DNA from: Kumtagia sp964244725
Lineage (GTDB): Bacteria > Pseudomonadota > Alphaproteobacteria > Rhizobiales > Rhizobiaceae
Direction of reading: 5' to 3'
DNA: 64,000 nt
Assembly (NCBI GenBank): GCA_964244725.1
Contig: CAXTJQ010000016.1
Span: 34,835 to 98,834 of the forward strand
Every line of letters starts with the position of its first letter. Within the stretch, counting starts at the first letter, position 1. Below the pieces are notes generated by a model. It saw only the letters and a program-made list of their open reading frames with translations. It ran no database searches and was not told where the DNA came from. Below are positions 53,494-62,590 of this stretch, one piece after another. The position numbers and the translations under genes were made by a program.

Positions 53494-55670
53494 CAGCAGT
53501 GCGCGGCGCCACCGCGGCCTCATCGCGCCGCAGCTTCCGCAGCCCGGTCTGGCACCGTATGGCGCGGCAGCGGCCGCGTCTGCGCCCAGGCGTCGAGATG
53601 GACCGGCAGACGTTTCGTGGGCTGCTTTGGTATATCGTGCGCGATCCCCTGTCGAACCGGGTTCACCGCTTTTCCGCAGGCGCGCGTGAGGTCGCCATAC
53701 GTATGGATGGCAACAGGACCCTAGATGAGATTTGGGAGATGGCGGTGGACGTCCTCGGGGACGCGGCGCCGACGCAAGATGAAACCCTTCGTCTTGTCGG
53801 CCAGCTCTATAGTTTCGATCTCGTTCTGATGCGGGGCAGTATCGATCTCTCGGAGTTTTCGGAGCGGGGCGCTTCCGCTCAGCGAACGGCCCTTGTCCAG
53901 AAATACCAGAACCCGCTTTTCCTCCGCGTGCCACTCGGCGATCCCGACCGCTTCCTGAATGCCACAGTCCATCTGGTCAGGCCATTTTTCGGCCCGCTCG
54001 GTCTGATCCTTTGGACAACGATCGTTGCTTGGTTCGTTCTACGCGTGATTTTTTATTGGAATCAATTGGTTGGCAACGCCAGCGACCGCATTCTGGCGCC
54101 AGACAATCTGATGCTGCTCATCGTCATCTTCCCATTCCTGAAGATCATTCACGAACTTGGCCACGGATTTGCGACCAAGGTTTTCGGCGAACCAGTGCGC
54201 GAATTCGGCGTCATGCTGCTCGTGTTCGTCCCAACGCTTTACGTCGACGCTTCCGCCTCGACGATGTTGCGCTCCAAATGGCGCCGCATCGTCGTCGGCG
54301 GGGCGGGCATGATGGTCGAACTGCTGATCGCCGCAATCGCGATGGAGGTCTGGGTCGCAAGCGAACCTGGCCTACTGAGGGCGGCCGCATTCAACATCAT
54401 CGTTCTCGCAAGCATCTCGGCGCTCGTCTTCAATGGCAATCCTCTTCTACGTTTCGATGCCTATTATATGTTCTCGGACCTCATCGAGATTCCCAACCTC
54501 GGCACGCGCGCAAACCGCTTCTACATGGCGCTCATCCAGCGCCGGGCATTCGGCCTCGACCGTTCATCGCCATCCTCTGCAACTTTGGGGGAACGCATCT
54601 GGTTCGCGTTCTTTGCGCCTGCATCGCTCGCCTACCGGCTGGTGATGATGACCAGCATCGCGTTCTTCATCGCTACACACTATTTCGTCGTTGGCGTGCT
54701 CTTGGCGCTGTTGACGGTCGTACAGTCGGTCGTCTGGCCTTTACTCAAGGGTCTCAAATACCTTCTGACCTCGCCGCACCTCGGTCGAAACAGGCTTCGC
54801 GCGATGGCGAGTACGACCGGCTCCCTGGCTGTCGTCCTTGCAGTGTTATTCATCGTGCCGTTACCTTATGCGACCGTGGTGCATGGCGTGGTCTGGGTTC
54901 CGGATGCGGCCACGATCGTTGCCGAGGCTGACGGGCAGGTGATCGACTATGTCGGAGATTCGGACAGGACAGTCGCCCCCGGTGACACCTTGCTGCGTCT
55001 CGATGATCCGTTCGCGACCGATCTTTTGGCTTTGTCCAAAGGCAAGCTCGCCGAACTCCAGCAAAGGCTGCGGCAGGCCGAGATCAAGTCGGTGGCCGAC
55101 GGGCAAATCCTGCATAAACAACTCGACCTCGCTAGGGACGAGGTGGCGGAGGCGACCGCCAGGGTCGACGCCCTGGACATGAAGGCGCGAACATCCGGTC
55201 GCTTCATCGTCACAGCGACTTACGATCTCATGGGGGCCCAACTGCGGAAAGGCGACCTGATCGGCGTCGTCATCGGCGGCGAAGCGCCGATCGTCAGGGC
55301 AGCCGTGCCGGAGGATTCGGTGTCCATCATACGCGAAAGGACGCGCACGATCGACATACGGCTTTCGCATGATGTCGTACAGCCAATCGGCGCCGTCGAG
55401 ATTCTGCGCGAAATCCCCGGTGCGACGAGGCGACTTCCGAGTCCGGCATTGGCCGATGCAGCCGGCGGGCCGTTTGCAGTCGATCCAACCAAGAAAGATG
55501 CCGAGATGGTTCTGCCGGTATTCCTGATCGATCTGAAAGCGCCGCTGGGAGCGACGGCCGGACGTGTCGGCGAGCGCGCCTGGATAAGGTTCGGCTACGA
55601 TGCGGAGCCCGTGGGCTTCAGACTGTGGCGAGCCGCGCGGCAGACGTTCCTCAGCCGGCTCCATGTCTGA
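53457..55670 (+). CDS. PqqD-like / M50 site-2-protease / lipoyl fusion protein
   Basis: The 737-residue frame starts at ATG 53457, 37 bases inside the preceding gene; a GTG at 53490 that overlaps the upstream stop (GTGA) is the alternative. An N-terminal PqqD-like winged-helix domain (RPRLRPGVEMDRQTF to about residue 125) is followed by a polytopic M50 metalloprotease. The zinc motif is HELGH (His232, Glu233, His236), and the third ligand is probably Asp334 in LRFDAYY, where LDGYY is usual. The C-terminal third is a HlyD-like lipoyl and coiled-coil segment. Such proteins resemble peptide-processing or export subunits. It may bind, cleave or hand over the giant protein; this is inferred. Confidence 0.86.
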   Translation: MDQSEGLELRAVTAVRGATAASSRRSFRSPVWHRMARQRPRLRPGVEMDRQTFRGLLWYIVRDPLSNRVHRFSAGAREVAIRMDGNRTLDEIWEMAVDVLGDAAPTQDETLRLVGQLYSFDLVLMRGSIDLSEFSERGASAQRTALVQKYQNPLFLRVPLGDPDRFLNATVHLVRPFFGPLGLILWTTIVAWFVLRVIFYWNQLVGNASDRILAPDNLMLLIVIFPFLKIIHELGHGFATKVFGEPVREFGVMLLVFVPTLYVDASASTMLRSKWRRIVVGGAGMMVELLIAAIAMEVWVASEPGLLRAAAFNIIVLASISALVFNGNPLLRFDAYYMFSDLIEIPNLGTRANRFYMALIQRRAFGLDRSSPSSATLGERIWFAFFAPASLAYRLVMMTSIAFFIATHYFVVGVLLALLTVVQSVVWPLLKGLKYLLTSPHLGRNRLRAMASTTGSLAVVLAVLFIVPLPYATVVHGVVWVPDAATIVAEADGQVIDYVGDSDRTVAPGDTLLRLDDPFATDLLALSKGKLAELQQRLRQAEIKSVADGQILHKQLDLARDEVAEATARVDALDMKARTSGRFIVTATYDLMGAQLRKGDLIGVVIGGEAPIVRAAVPEDSVSIIRERTRTIDIRLSHDVVQPIGAVEILREIPGATRRLPSPALADAAGGPFAVDPTKKDAEMVLPVFLIDLKAPLGATAGRVGERAWIRFGYDAEPVGFRLWRAARQTFLSRLHV

Positions 55671-57636
55671 CGCGACCACGCTTCCAGGGGGCCCTGGCGC
55701 GCGCCGGTTCAGCCCAAAGCCGGCGGTGATCGACGTGGATTCTGCCGAGGCATGGATCTCCGTCATGCGGTCATCGCTTCGCGCGCACTTCCACCGAAGG
55801 CGTTTGTTGACGCTGGCTCGGAATGCAGACGGGCTAGCGCCGGCTTTTCGTGGTCTCGACGCCGCTGCGTTTGCCGCCAAGCGCCAGGAAATCGTCGCCG
55901 CGCTAAAAGTCTCTCCGCGCGATGCCGATGTCCGGGTGCGGGCCATGGCGCTGATCCGGGAGACATGCCGCCGCGCACTCGGTCTCGAGGCCTATCCTGT
56001 ACAGATGGCTGGCGGCGTCGCGCTGACGATGGGCATGGCGGTCGAGATGGACACCGGGGAGGGCAAGACGTTGACCGCTCTGTTTCCGGCGGCGCTCTTC
56101 GCCCTGTCGGGACGGCGCGTCCATGTCGTAACGACCAATGATTATCTGGCCAAGCGGGACTCGGAAGTGCTTGCGCCCGCCTATCATGCGCTAGGCCTCC
56201 GCGTCGGACTGGTTCAGCATGAAGACGATGCCGTCAAGAAGCGACAGGCCTACCGCTGCGACGTCGTCTATGTCTGCAACAAGGAGGTCGCCTTCGACTA
56301 TTTGCGTGACCGCATGACGGCCCCAGGCGGCGGCGGCTTGGCCGAGAAGGCCCGGCGCGCGCTCGGGCGCGATCCCGCAAGACGCTCGGACCGCGTGATC
56401 CCCTCGCTTGATGTCGCTGTCGTGGACGAGATCGACAGCGTGCTGATTGACGATGCCGGCATTCCGCTTGTCATTTCGGAGACTGTCGATACTGCACCGG
56501 TGCGTGAGCTTGCCAGCAACGCCCTCGCCGTTGCGAGCCAAATCGCCGAGACGCAGGATTTTCGCTTCAATGAGAACCGGACAAGCATCGCCATAACGGC
56601 GGCCGGATATGCTCGCATCGACGAGCTGGCCGCCACGCTGGTTGGCGACTGGAGAATCTCGGTCCGCCGCGCCGAACTCGTGCGCGAGGCGCTCACCGCC
56701 CTGCATCTTTTTCGTCGAGATCAGCAGTATCTGGTGCGGGACGGAAAGGTGGTCCTGATCGATCAGCAGACGGGACGCACCACGCCGGACCGGTTCTGGG
56801 GACGAGACCTCCAGGCGATGATCGAACTCAAGGAAGGTCTCGATCTTTCGCCGGGACGCCTCAATGTCATCAGCATCTCGTTCCAAAGATTTTTCAGGGG
56901 CTATCGCTCGCTTTCGGGGATGAGCGGCACGGTACGCGAGGTGCGCGGCGAGCTCGCGCGGGTATACGGCTTGGACAATGTGAGGCTTCCACGGCGAAGA
57001 AAACTCGACCGCGCGCGGCTGGGCCGGTTCGCGTTCCAGACCCGGGACCAGCTTTGGGATGCAGTCGCCGCGATGGCTGCGGATTTTCATGCGGTCGGCC
57101 GTCCGCTGCTGATCGGCGTGCGAACGGTGGGCGACGCGCGCATCGGGGCGGCGCGTTGCGCGGCGCACGGTCTTCCAGTCCGCTTGCTGACAGCCGAACA
57201 CGAGAGCGAAGAGGCTGTCATCGTCAGCACGGCGGGCAGGCTAGGCGCGGTAACCTTGGCGACGCACCTGGCCGGCAGAGGCACCGACGTTGCCCTCCAG
57301 CAAGGTGTGCCCGAGATTGGCGGCCTGGTGGTGTTGCTTTGCGAGCACCACGAAACGCAGCGCGTCGACCGGCAATTCATCGGACGTTGCGCGCGCCAGG
57401 GCGATCCGGGCGCGGTTGCGCTATTCGCGTCGCTGGAGGACGAGATCATTTCGCAGTCCTCGCCTTGGGTACGCACGGTGGCGCGCGCGCTGTCCCGGTC
57501 GCCCGCGCTGGGGCTTCTGCTCTCATATCTTCAGCGGCGGCTAGAGCGGCAGGCGGCCGGCCGGCGCATCGATTTGATCCGCCACGATGCGCGACTGCAC
57601 AAGATCCTTGCCTTTGGGGGAGGGCTCGACCGGTGA
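55663..57636 (+). CDS. Shortened SecA-like preprotein translocase ATPase
   Basis: The ATG at 55663 overlaps the upstream gene by eight bases and gives 657 residues. SecA motifs are in order: Walker A MDTGEGKT (Lys135), TTNDYLAKRD, VDEIDSVLIDDAG (near 254-266), LSGMSGT, LAGRGTDV (near 537) and DRQFIGRCARQGDPG (near 565-581). Both nucleotide-binding domains and the preprotein cross-linking region are recognisable. Only about 75 residues follow the last motif, so most of the helical-wing and scaffold regions and the zinc-binding C-terminus of housekeeping SecA (about 900 residues) are missing. It is therefore likely a specialised accessory ATPase. Confidence 0.9.
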   Translation: MSDATTLPGGPGARRFSPKPAVIDVDSAEAWISVMRSSLRAHFHRRRLLTLARNADGLAPAFRGLDAAAFAAKRQEIVAALKVSPRDADVRVRAMALIRETCRRALGLEAYPVQMAGGVALTMGMAVEMDTGEGKTLTALFPAALFALSGRRVHVVTTNDYLAKRDSEVLAPAYHALGLRVGLVQHEDDAVKKRQAYRCDVVYVCNKEVAFDYLRDRMTAPGGGGLAEKARRALGRDPARRSDRVIPSLDVAVVDEIDSVLIDDAGIPLVISETVDTAPVRELASNALAVASQIAETQDFRFNENRTSIAITAAGYARIDELAATLVGDWRISVRRAELVREALTALHLFRRDQQYLVRDGKVVLIDQQTGRTTPDRFWGRDLQAMIELKEGLDLSPGRLNVISISFQRFFRGYRSLSGMSGTVREVRGELARVYGLDNVRLPRRRKLDRARLGRFAFQTRDQLWDAVAAMAADFHAVGRPLLIGVRTVGDARIGAARCAAHGLPVRLLTAEHESEEAVIVSTAGRLGAVTLATHLAGRGTDVALQQGVPEIGGLVVLLCEHHETQRVDRQFIGRCARQGDPGAVALFASLEDEIISQSSPWVRTVARALSRSPALGLLLSYLQRRLERQAAGRRIDLIRHDARLHKILAFGGGLDR

Positions 57637-58472
57637 ACGCCACGCGGATTGCCGTCCTTGTTGCGGTCCTTACCAGCGTTTCGCAGTCGTTCGCTCAGAC
57701 GATCGACAGCGCGACAGCTGGCGATTCGTGCCTGGTCGAGGCCAACCGGATCGTCAAGGTTTCGGTCCACACGGCCGGTACGATCGAGGCGCTCAGGGTG
57801 GAGCGGGGTTCACGTGTCGGGACCGGCGATGTGATCGCGGAACTGGAATCATCGGCTGAGCGCAGCCTCTACGAAGCGGCGCGAATCCGGGCCGACAGCG
57901 ATGTGATCGTGCGTTCGAAGAAGGCGGAATTCGAAGCGCTTGACCGGAAAATCGAATTTCAGCGGAAACTGGCGGAGCGCGAGGTGGTCTCGCGCCAGTC
58001 TCTTCAGGACACCGAGACCGAACTCGCGGTCGCATCCCTGGCGGTCGAACAGGCATCGCTTGAGAGCCAGCTAGCAGGTGCGGAGGCGCAGCGGCTTTCC
58101 GCCGCCCTGGCGCGTCGCACGGTGCGTGCGCCGGTCGAAGGCGTGGTCACTGCGGTCGAAACCAACGTTGGCGAATATGCCGATCCCACGCGGCCCATCG
58201 TGGTCATCCAAGAGGTGCAGCCACTCCGACTGGAAGTATATCTGCCGGTGGAGTATTTTCGACGCGTTGGGATCGGCATGACGGCGGCCGTCAAGTTGGA
58301 AACGCCTTTCGCCAACGATCCGCCTTTGCTGGCAGTGGTGCAAACAAAGGATCCATCGATCGACGCAACTTCCGGCACGTTTCAATTGGGCCTTCGTATG
58401 GATAACCCGCTCGGGCGTGTCCCAGCGGGCCTCAGATGCTCGGTCAGCATTGCTCTGCCAAGCGGACAATGA
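57633..58472 (+). CDS. HlyD-type periplasmic adaptor protein
   Basis: A GTG start at 57633 overlaps the stop of the SecA-like gene (GTGA) and has GGGGGAGGG upstream, giving 279 residues. The N-terminus (NATRIAVLVAVLTSVSQSFAQ) is a signal peptide. The mature part has a lipoyl-like half (VHTAGTIEALRVERGSRVGTGDVIAELES), a long coiled coil, and the second half-motif VRAPVEGVVTAVETNVGEYADP. Such adaptors connect inner-membrane machines to outer-membrane channels. It closes the gene block that begins with the giant protein. No TolC-like gene follows. Confidence 0.88.
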   Translation: MNATRIAVLVAVLTSVSQSFAQTIDSATAGDSCLVEANRIVKVSVHTAGTIEALRVERGSRVGTGDVIAELESSAERSLYEAARIRADSDVIVRSKKAEFEALDRKIEFQRKLAEREVVSRQSLQDTETELAVASLAVEQASLESQLAGAEAQRLSAALARRTVRAPVEGVVTAVETNVGEYADPTRPIVVIQEVQPLRLEVYLPVEYFRRVGIGMTAAVKLETPFANDPPLLAVVQTKDPSIDATSGTFQLGLRMDNPLGRVPAGLRCSVSIALPSGQ

Positions 58473-58652
58473 CCAATCGAGCAGACATGCCGAGCGCCAA
58501 AAATCGTAAAATTGTTGATTTCACTGGTCGTGTGGCGGAGGGAGAGAACCTGCCACCCAACGTTCTCTGCCAAGAAAATGGTTGCATGATTTGAGGCGAT
58601 GCAATCTCTGGTTTAGGAAGGGATATGGGATAGGAGCAGGTAGGTCCTGAGC

Positions 58653-59043
58653 ATGGGTGTTTTCAGAGCCGACTTCGGGCGGCAAGCAGAGCACCTCGCT
58701 GTTGATGGCTTGAATGCTCCGATTGGCACCCAGGCACGACGTGACAGTTCATCTCTTCGGATCAGCATTCCAGATACCGCAATGCAGGACCTACGCATTC
58801 GATTGAAAGCGGCCCGCTGGCCAGCATCGATGGGTGCGGAGACCTGGGAAGACGGCCCTAGCCTGTCGTTCATGAAGCGCCTCGTGGATCATTGGCTTCA
58901 CCACTTCAATTGGCGCGCCCGGAGGAGCGTCTGAATCGGTTGCCGAACAGGATGATGACCGTGGATGGTCAGGACATCCACTTCGTCCATCAGCAGGGCA
59001 CAGGACCGTCGCTCTTACCACTTGTGCTAACGCACGGCTCACC
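58653..59043 (+). pseudogene. Epoxide hydrolase N-terminal fragment
   Basis: A frame encodes an epoxide-hydrolase N-terminal domain (ISIPDTAMQDLRIRLKAARW, then GPSLSFMKRLVDHWLHHFNWRA). It then shifts at about 58918 into another frame that continues ERLNRLPNRMMTVDGQDIHFVHQQ and ends THGSPE, just before the THGWP motif would be completed. The rest of the alpha/beta-hydrolase is missing and IS630 sequence begins at once. So this is a frameshifted, truncated remnant joined to a transposase fragment. The promoter and product are lost. Confidence 0.75.
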
Positions 59044-59046
59044 GGA

Positions 59047-59409
59047 ATGACCGTGCCCTTCGTCTACGACGGCGCCATGAACGGACCTGTCTTCTTGGCC
59101 TATGTCGATCAGGTCTTAGTCCCGACACTCGAGCCGACGACATCGTTATCATGGACAACCTGCCCGCACACAAGGCGGCTGGAGTTCGCAACACAATCGA
59201 GGTGGTCGGCGCAAGGCTGCTCTATCTGCCTCCCTACAGCCCCGATTTCAATCCGATAGAAAACGTCTTCTCCAAACTCAAGGCGCTGCTGCGCCAAGGC
59301 CGAGAGGACAATCGCTGCACTGTTGGAAACGGTCGGCGCGGTCATCACCCTTTTCACGCCGGCCGAATGCGCCAATCACTTCAAGGCCGCTGAATATGAA
59401 CCAGATTAA
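59047..59409 (+). pseudogene. IS630-family transposase remnant, frameshifted
   Basis: The + strand carries an IS630 DDE fragment in pieces: MTVPFVYDGAMNGPVFLAYVDQ, then in another frame DDIVIMDNLPAHKAAGV and LPPYSPDFNPIENVFSKLKALLR, then a further frame ending ITLFTPAECANHFKAAEYEPD. At least two frameshifts (near 59135 and 59295) separate these. The N-terminal half is absent. The element is inactive. Confidence 0.8.
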
Positions 59410-59420
59410 ATAGGAACGCT

Positions 59421-59732
59421 CTAGAAGTAGTTCTGCACCGTGGTGAAGGATGGAAGTCCTTCGGCAACATGCGCCACTGGCAGCCTGTCCTGCAGGATCT
59501 CTTTGTCCAGGGAGAGATCGGCAACCAGTTTTCTGAGCTTGCCGTTCTCGTCCTCGAGCCGTTTAAGCCGCTTCATCTCAGTCGGCAGCAGCCCGTCGTA
59601 TTTCTTCTTCCAGTTGAAGTAGGTCGCCTGGCTGATCCCCGCCCGGCGACAGATCTCCGCGACGGGAAACCCGTCCGCTCCCTGCTTCGAGATGAACGCT
59701 TACTGCGCGTCCGAGAACTTCGATGCCTTCAT
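59421..59732 (-). pseudogene. IS3-family OrfA remnant with internal stop
   Basis: On the minus strand a start at 59732 reads MKASKFSDAQ, then a TAA at 59700-59702. The same frame continues AFISKQGADGFPVAEICRRAGISQATYFNWKKKY and a leucine-rich coiled segment. This is the helix-turn-helix OrfA of an IS3-family transposase. The C-terminus diverges after DKEILQD and no OrfB follows. Confidence 0.8.
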
Positions 59733-59923
59733 CGTCTTCCGCTCCTCCGAGCCAAGGGAGGTTATCGCGGAAAACTCCACTTCGAGCGGTACAGTTTTCG
59801 GGGTTCAGAGCTCGTCACGATTTTTCGGCTCATCTCTTGCGCTGCTGAATTGCATGCGCTTTAAATTCACTTAAAATGCTGGATTAAGGTTCGTGCCTCG
59901 ATTTTTTTCTAAAGAGGGTAAGC

Positions 59924-62017
59924 ATGGCTAGTCGGCAGGCAGCTATTTCAAGGAAGAGAAGTGGGCAAGCATACTCCGATGCAAACTCTTCTCAGAACGC
60001 GGAAGAAATGCTCGGAAGTAAACCCGCAGCCTCGGAGGCGGCAAACGTTCCAGCCGATGCGGCGACGATCGCGACCAAGGCGCCCGGCAATCCGATACGG
60101 ATCGGCAACAGAACATTCAGCGCTGGGACGACCGTGCTCGACAACCGGAATCTCGACATCCTGCCCGACCTGCCCGATATTCGGGACCGAATATATCAGC
60201 CGCGTCTGATGGCGTTGAGCCCGAGTATCTATCCTCGCATTTCGTTCGACGTGCGCAATCAGGGCGCGGCGTTGAGTTGCACAGGCCATGCCCTCGCGCA
60301 TGTGGTGGACTGTCTGCGTCATCGCGAGAACCTGGCGACAAATCCCAAGCGCGTAAGCGCGCGCATGCTCTACGAGATGGCCAAGCGCAACGACGAGTGG
60401 GCCGGCACGACTTATAATGGCTCAAGCGTCCGCGGTGCGGTCAAGGGCTTGTTCCGCAACGGGATATGCAGCGAGGAACTTGCGCCGGACAACGTCGTGG
60501 GCGAGTGGTCGCTGACTTATGAGATGGCCAAGGAAGCTCGGGAAACACGTCTTGGCGCCTATTACCGCTTGCAACCCGACTTATCGGACTACCACGCGGC
60601 CTTAGAGGAGATCGGTGCGATATACGCCTCCGCCCAAGTTCATACCAACTGGGAAAATAGAAACCTTTTGCCAATGCAGCTCGATGGCGCGTCGAGTGAG
60701 CGTCAGATCAAGCCCGGAGGGGCGCCGGCCGGCGGACACGCCTTTGTGATCGTCGGTTATGACGCGGCAGGCTTCTGGCTTCTGAATTCGTGGGGGGAGA
60801 CGTGGGGCCGCAACGGCATCGCCCACTGGCTCTACGAGGACTGGGCCGCCACCATGATGGACGGCTGGGTACTGCAACTCGGTGTGCGCGCCCCCGCCGC
60901 CTTCAGCGCCTTTCCACGGGCGGTGCCGTCCAGCGCCACGACGCCCAACGCCACCACCGGACCTAACCGCGGCGACATCGTCGGCCATTTCATCAATATC
61001 GACGACGGCCGCTACGTCACCGGCGGCCGTTACGCCTCGCCGACCGCGCTTGAAATGGAGGAGACGGTAAAGCGGATCACCGATCCGGACTCAAATAAAG
61101 ACCCAGGCGAGGACAAGGGAAAAGGCTACGACCACCTCGTCATCTACGCTCATGGCGGGCTCAACACGCTCGACGACGAGGCAAACCGGATCGCCGCCTG
61201 GAAGCGCAACGACATCTTCGGCCGCAACCGGATCTATAACTTCCACCTCATGTGGGGCTCGGGATTCATCGATGAAGCGTTCGGGCCGCTTTCGCAGACC
61301 GACAATGGACGCGCCGCGGGAATTCTTGGAGATTTGCTCTTCGAAACGGTCGGCAAGCCGTTCGGCAGCGCCGCCTGGCGCAACATGAAGCAGGACGCTG
61401 GCGCGGCCTTCGCGGATGATAGCGAATATGGCGGCGGCTTCCTAGGTCTTTCGCCGCTGCTGAAGGGTGTCGATAAAGCCAAGCGGCGTCCCAAGCTGCA
61501 TCTCGTTGGGCACAGCGCCGGCGCGATTATGATTGGCCGGTTCCTGGGCGCGTTGAAACGATTTGAACTCGTCAACATCGAACTGGCCAGCATCCACCTG
61601 ATGGCGCCGGCCTGCACGGTCGATTTTTTCGCGACCTTTTATGGAAAATACCTTGCCGGCGAGGGCGCTCGGCCGCTCACTGATAAGATTTATCTCTATA
61701 ACCTCGGTGGAAAGCTCGAACTGCAGGACAAGGTCGGCATTGGATCACTGCCGGGATACAGCCGATCTCTGCTTTACCTGGTCTCTCGAGCCTACGAGGA
61801 GAACGCCAACGCTCCGCTCGCCGGAATGGAGGTGTTCGCGAAGCTGATGCCCACATCGACGCGGCTGTCAGTCAGCTATTCAAAAAACAAGGATACGAAA
61901 TCGACAAGTCACGGCGGCTTCGACAACGACCCCGCGACGCTGACGACGATCATGTCGCGCGTCCTCGGCGGGAAAGTCCCGCGACCTCCCACGGCCAGTG
62001 AGCTGACAGGGTATTGA
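59924..62017 (+). CDS. Papain-like (C1) protease fused to an alpha/beta-hydrolase
   Basis: This intact 697-residue protein has an ATG preceded by GAGGG. The N-terminal half has papain-family signatures: Cys119 in QGAALSCTGHALAH (canonical QGxCGSCW), His272 in GGHAFVIVGYD and Asn288 in LLNSWGETWGRNG. The C-terminal half has a lipase/esterase-like fold with AHGGLNT near residue 410 and the nucleophile elbow GHSAG (Ser531). No signal peptide is obvious; the first 60 residues look disordered. It lies among degraded insertion elements, so recent transfer is likely. Each domain type is clear, but their combined function is unknown. Confidence 0.85.
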   Translation: MASRQAAISRKRSGQAYSDANSSQNAEEMLGSKPAASEAANVPADAATIATKAPGNPIRIGNRTFSAGTTVLDNRNLDILPDLPDIRDRIYQPRLMALSPSIYPRISFDVRNQGAALSCTGHALAHVVDCLRHRENLATNPKRVSARMLYEMAKRNDEWAGTTYNGSSVRGAVKGLFRNGICSEELAPDNVVGEWSLTYEMAKEARETRLGAYYRLQPDLSDYHAALEEIGAIYASAQVHTNWENRNLLPMQLDGASSERQIKPGGAPAGGHAFVIVGYDAAGFWLLNSWGETWGRNGIAHWLYEDWAATMMDGWVLQLGVRAPAAFSAFPRAVPSSATTPNATTGPNRGDIVGHFINIDDGRYVTGGRYASPTALEMEETVKRITDPDSNKDPGEDKGKGYDHLVIYAHGGLNTLDDEANRIAAWKRNDIFGRNRIYNFHLMWGSGFIDEAFGPLSQTDNGRAAGILGDLLFETVGKPFGSAAWRNMKQDAGAAFADDSEYGGGFLGLSPLLKGVDKAKRRPKLHLVGHSAGAIMIGRFLGALKRFELVNIELASIHLMAPACTVDFFATFYGKYLAGEGARPLTDKIYLYNLGGKLELQDKVGIGSLPGYSRSLLYLVSRAYEENANAPLAGMEVFAKLMPTSTRLSVSYSKNKDTKSTSHGGFDNDPATLTTIMSRVLGGKVPRPPTASELTGY

Positions 62018-62590
62018 AGTGTGCCGATCCCTTAGCGAGCGACCCCGCACCAGTCAAGCAGTCGGCGATGACTGACCAGAGTTCGTCGAGGGTCCTGGCG
62101 GCGGCCTTTCTGAGCAGGGCCTTGAGCTTCGAGAAGGCCATCTCGATGGGATTGAAAACGGGCGAATAGGGCGGCAGGAACATCAGTTTTGCGCAGGCCT
62201 TCTCGATCGCCTGGCGTGCCCCGCTGATCTTGTGGGCCGGCAAATTGTCCATGACGACGATGTCGCCGGGACGAAGCTCCGGCGCCAGCACCTGTTCGGC
62301 ATAGGCAAGGAAGGCCGCGCCGTTCATCGGCCCGTCAAGCAGCATCGGCGCGGTCATTCCAGAGAGACGCAATCCCGCGGTGAAGGTGGTTGTCTTCCAA
62401 TGGCCGTGTGGGATGGCTGCAAGGCAGCGTTCGCCGCGTTTGGCTCGTCCGCGCAGTCGCGCCATCTTGGTCGACGCTCCGGTCTCATCGATGAAGATCA
62501 GCTTCTCGGGGTCGAGATTGAGTTGGCCGTCGAACCAGGCGCGGCGGCGCACCTTGACGTTGGGACGCTGCTGTTCGGAGGCATGCGCCG
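61950..62590 (-). pseudogene. IS630-family transposase remnant, truncated
   Basis: About 200 minus-strand residues read from 62552. They contain LIFIDETGASTKMARLRGR, then MDNLPAHKISGA and LPPYSPVFNPIEMAFSKLKALLRKAA, the DDE catalytic region of IS630 transposases. The N-terminal DNA-binding half is missing: sequence upstream of about 62590 belongs to an IS110 element. The C-terminus loses the family ending and overlaps the end of the protease gene. It is a different member from the remnant at 59047-59409 and has the opposite orientation. Confidence 0.78.

Noticed and set aside
57054..58472. A 472-codon frame beginning inside the SecA-like gene
   Set aside because: Only the part from the GTG at 57633 is a credible adaptor with a signal peptide; the earlier portion is antisense-like read-through of the SecA-like gene.
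51628..58472. Interpretation as a standard type I secretion system
   Set aside because: HlyD-like adaptors are present, but no ABC exporter or TolC-like gene is found; the ATPase is SecA-like instead.
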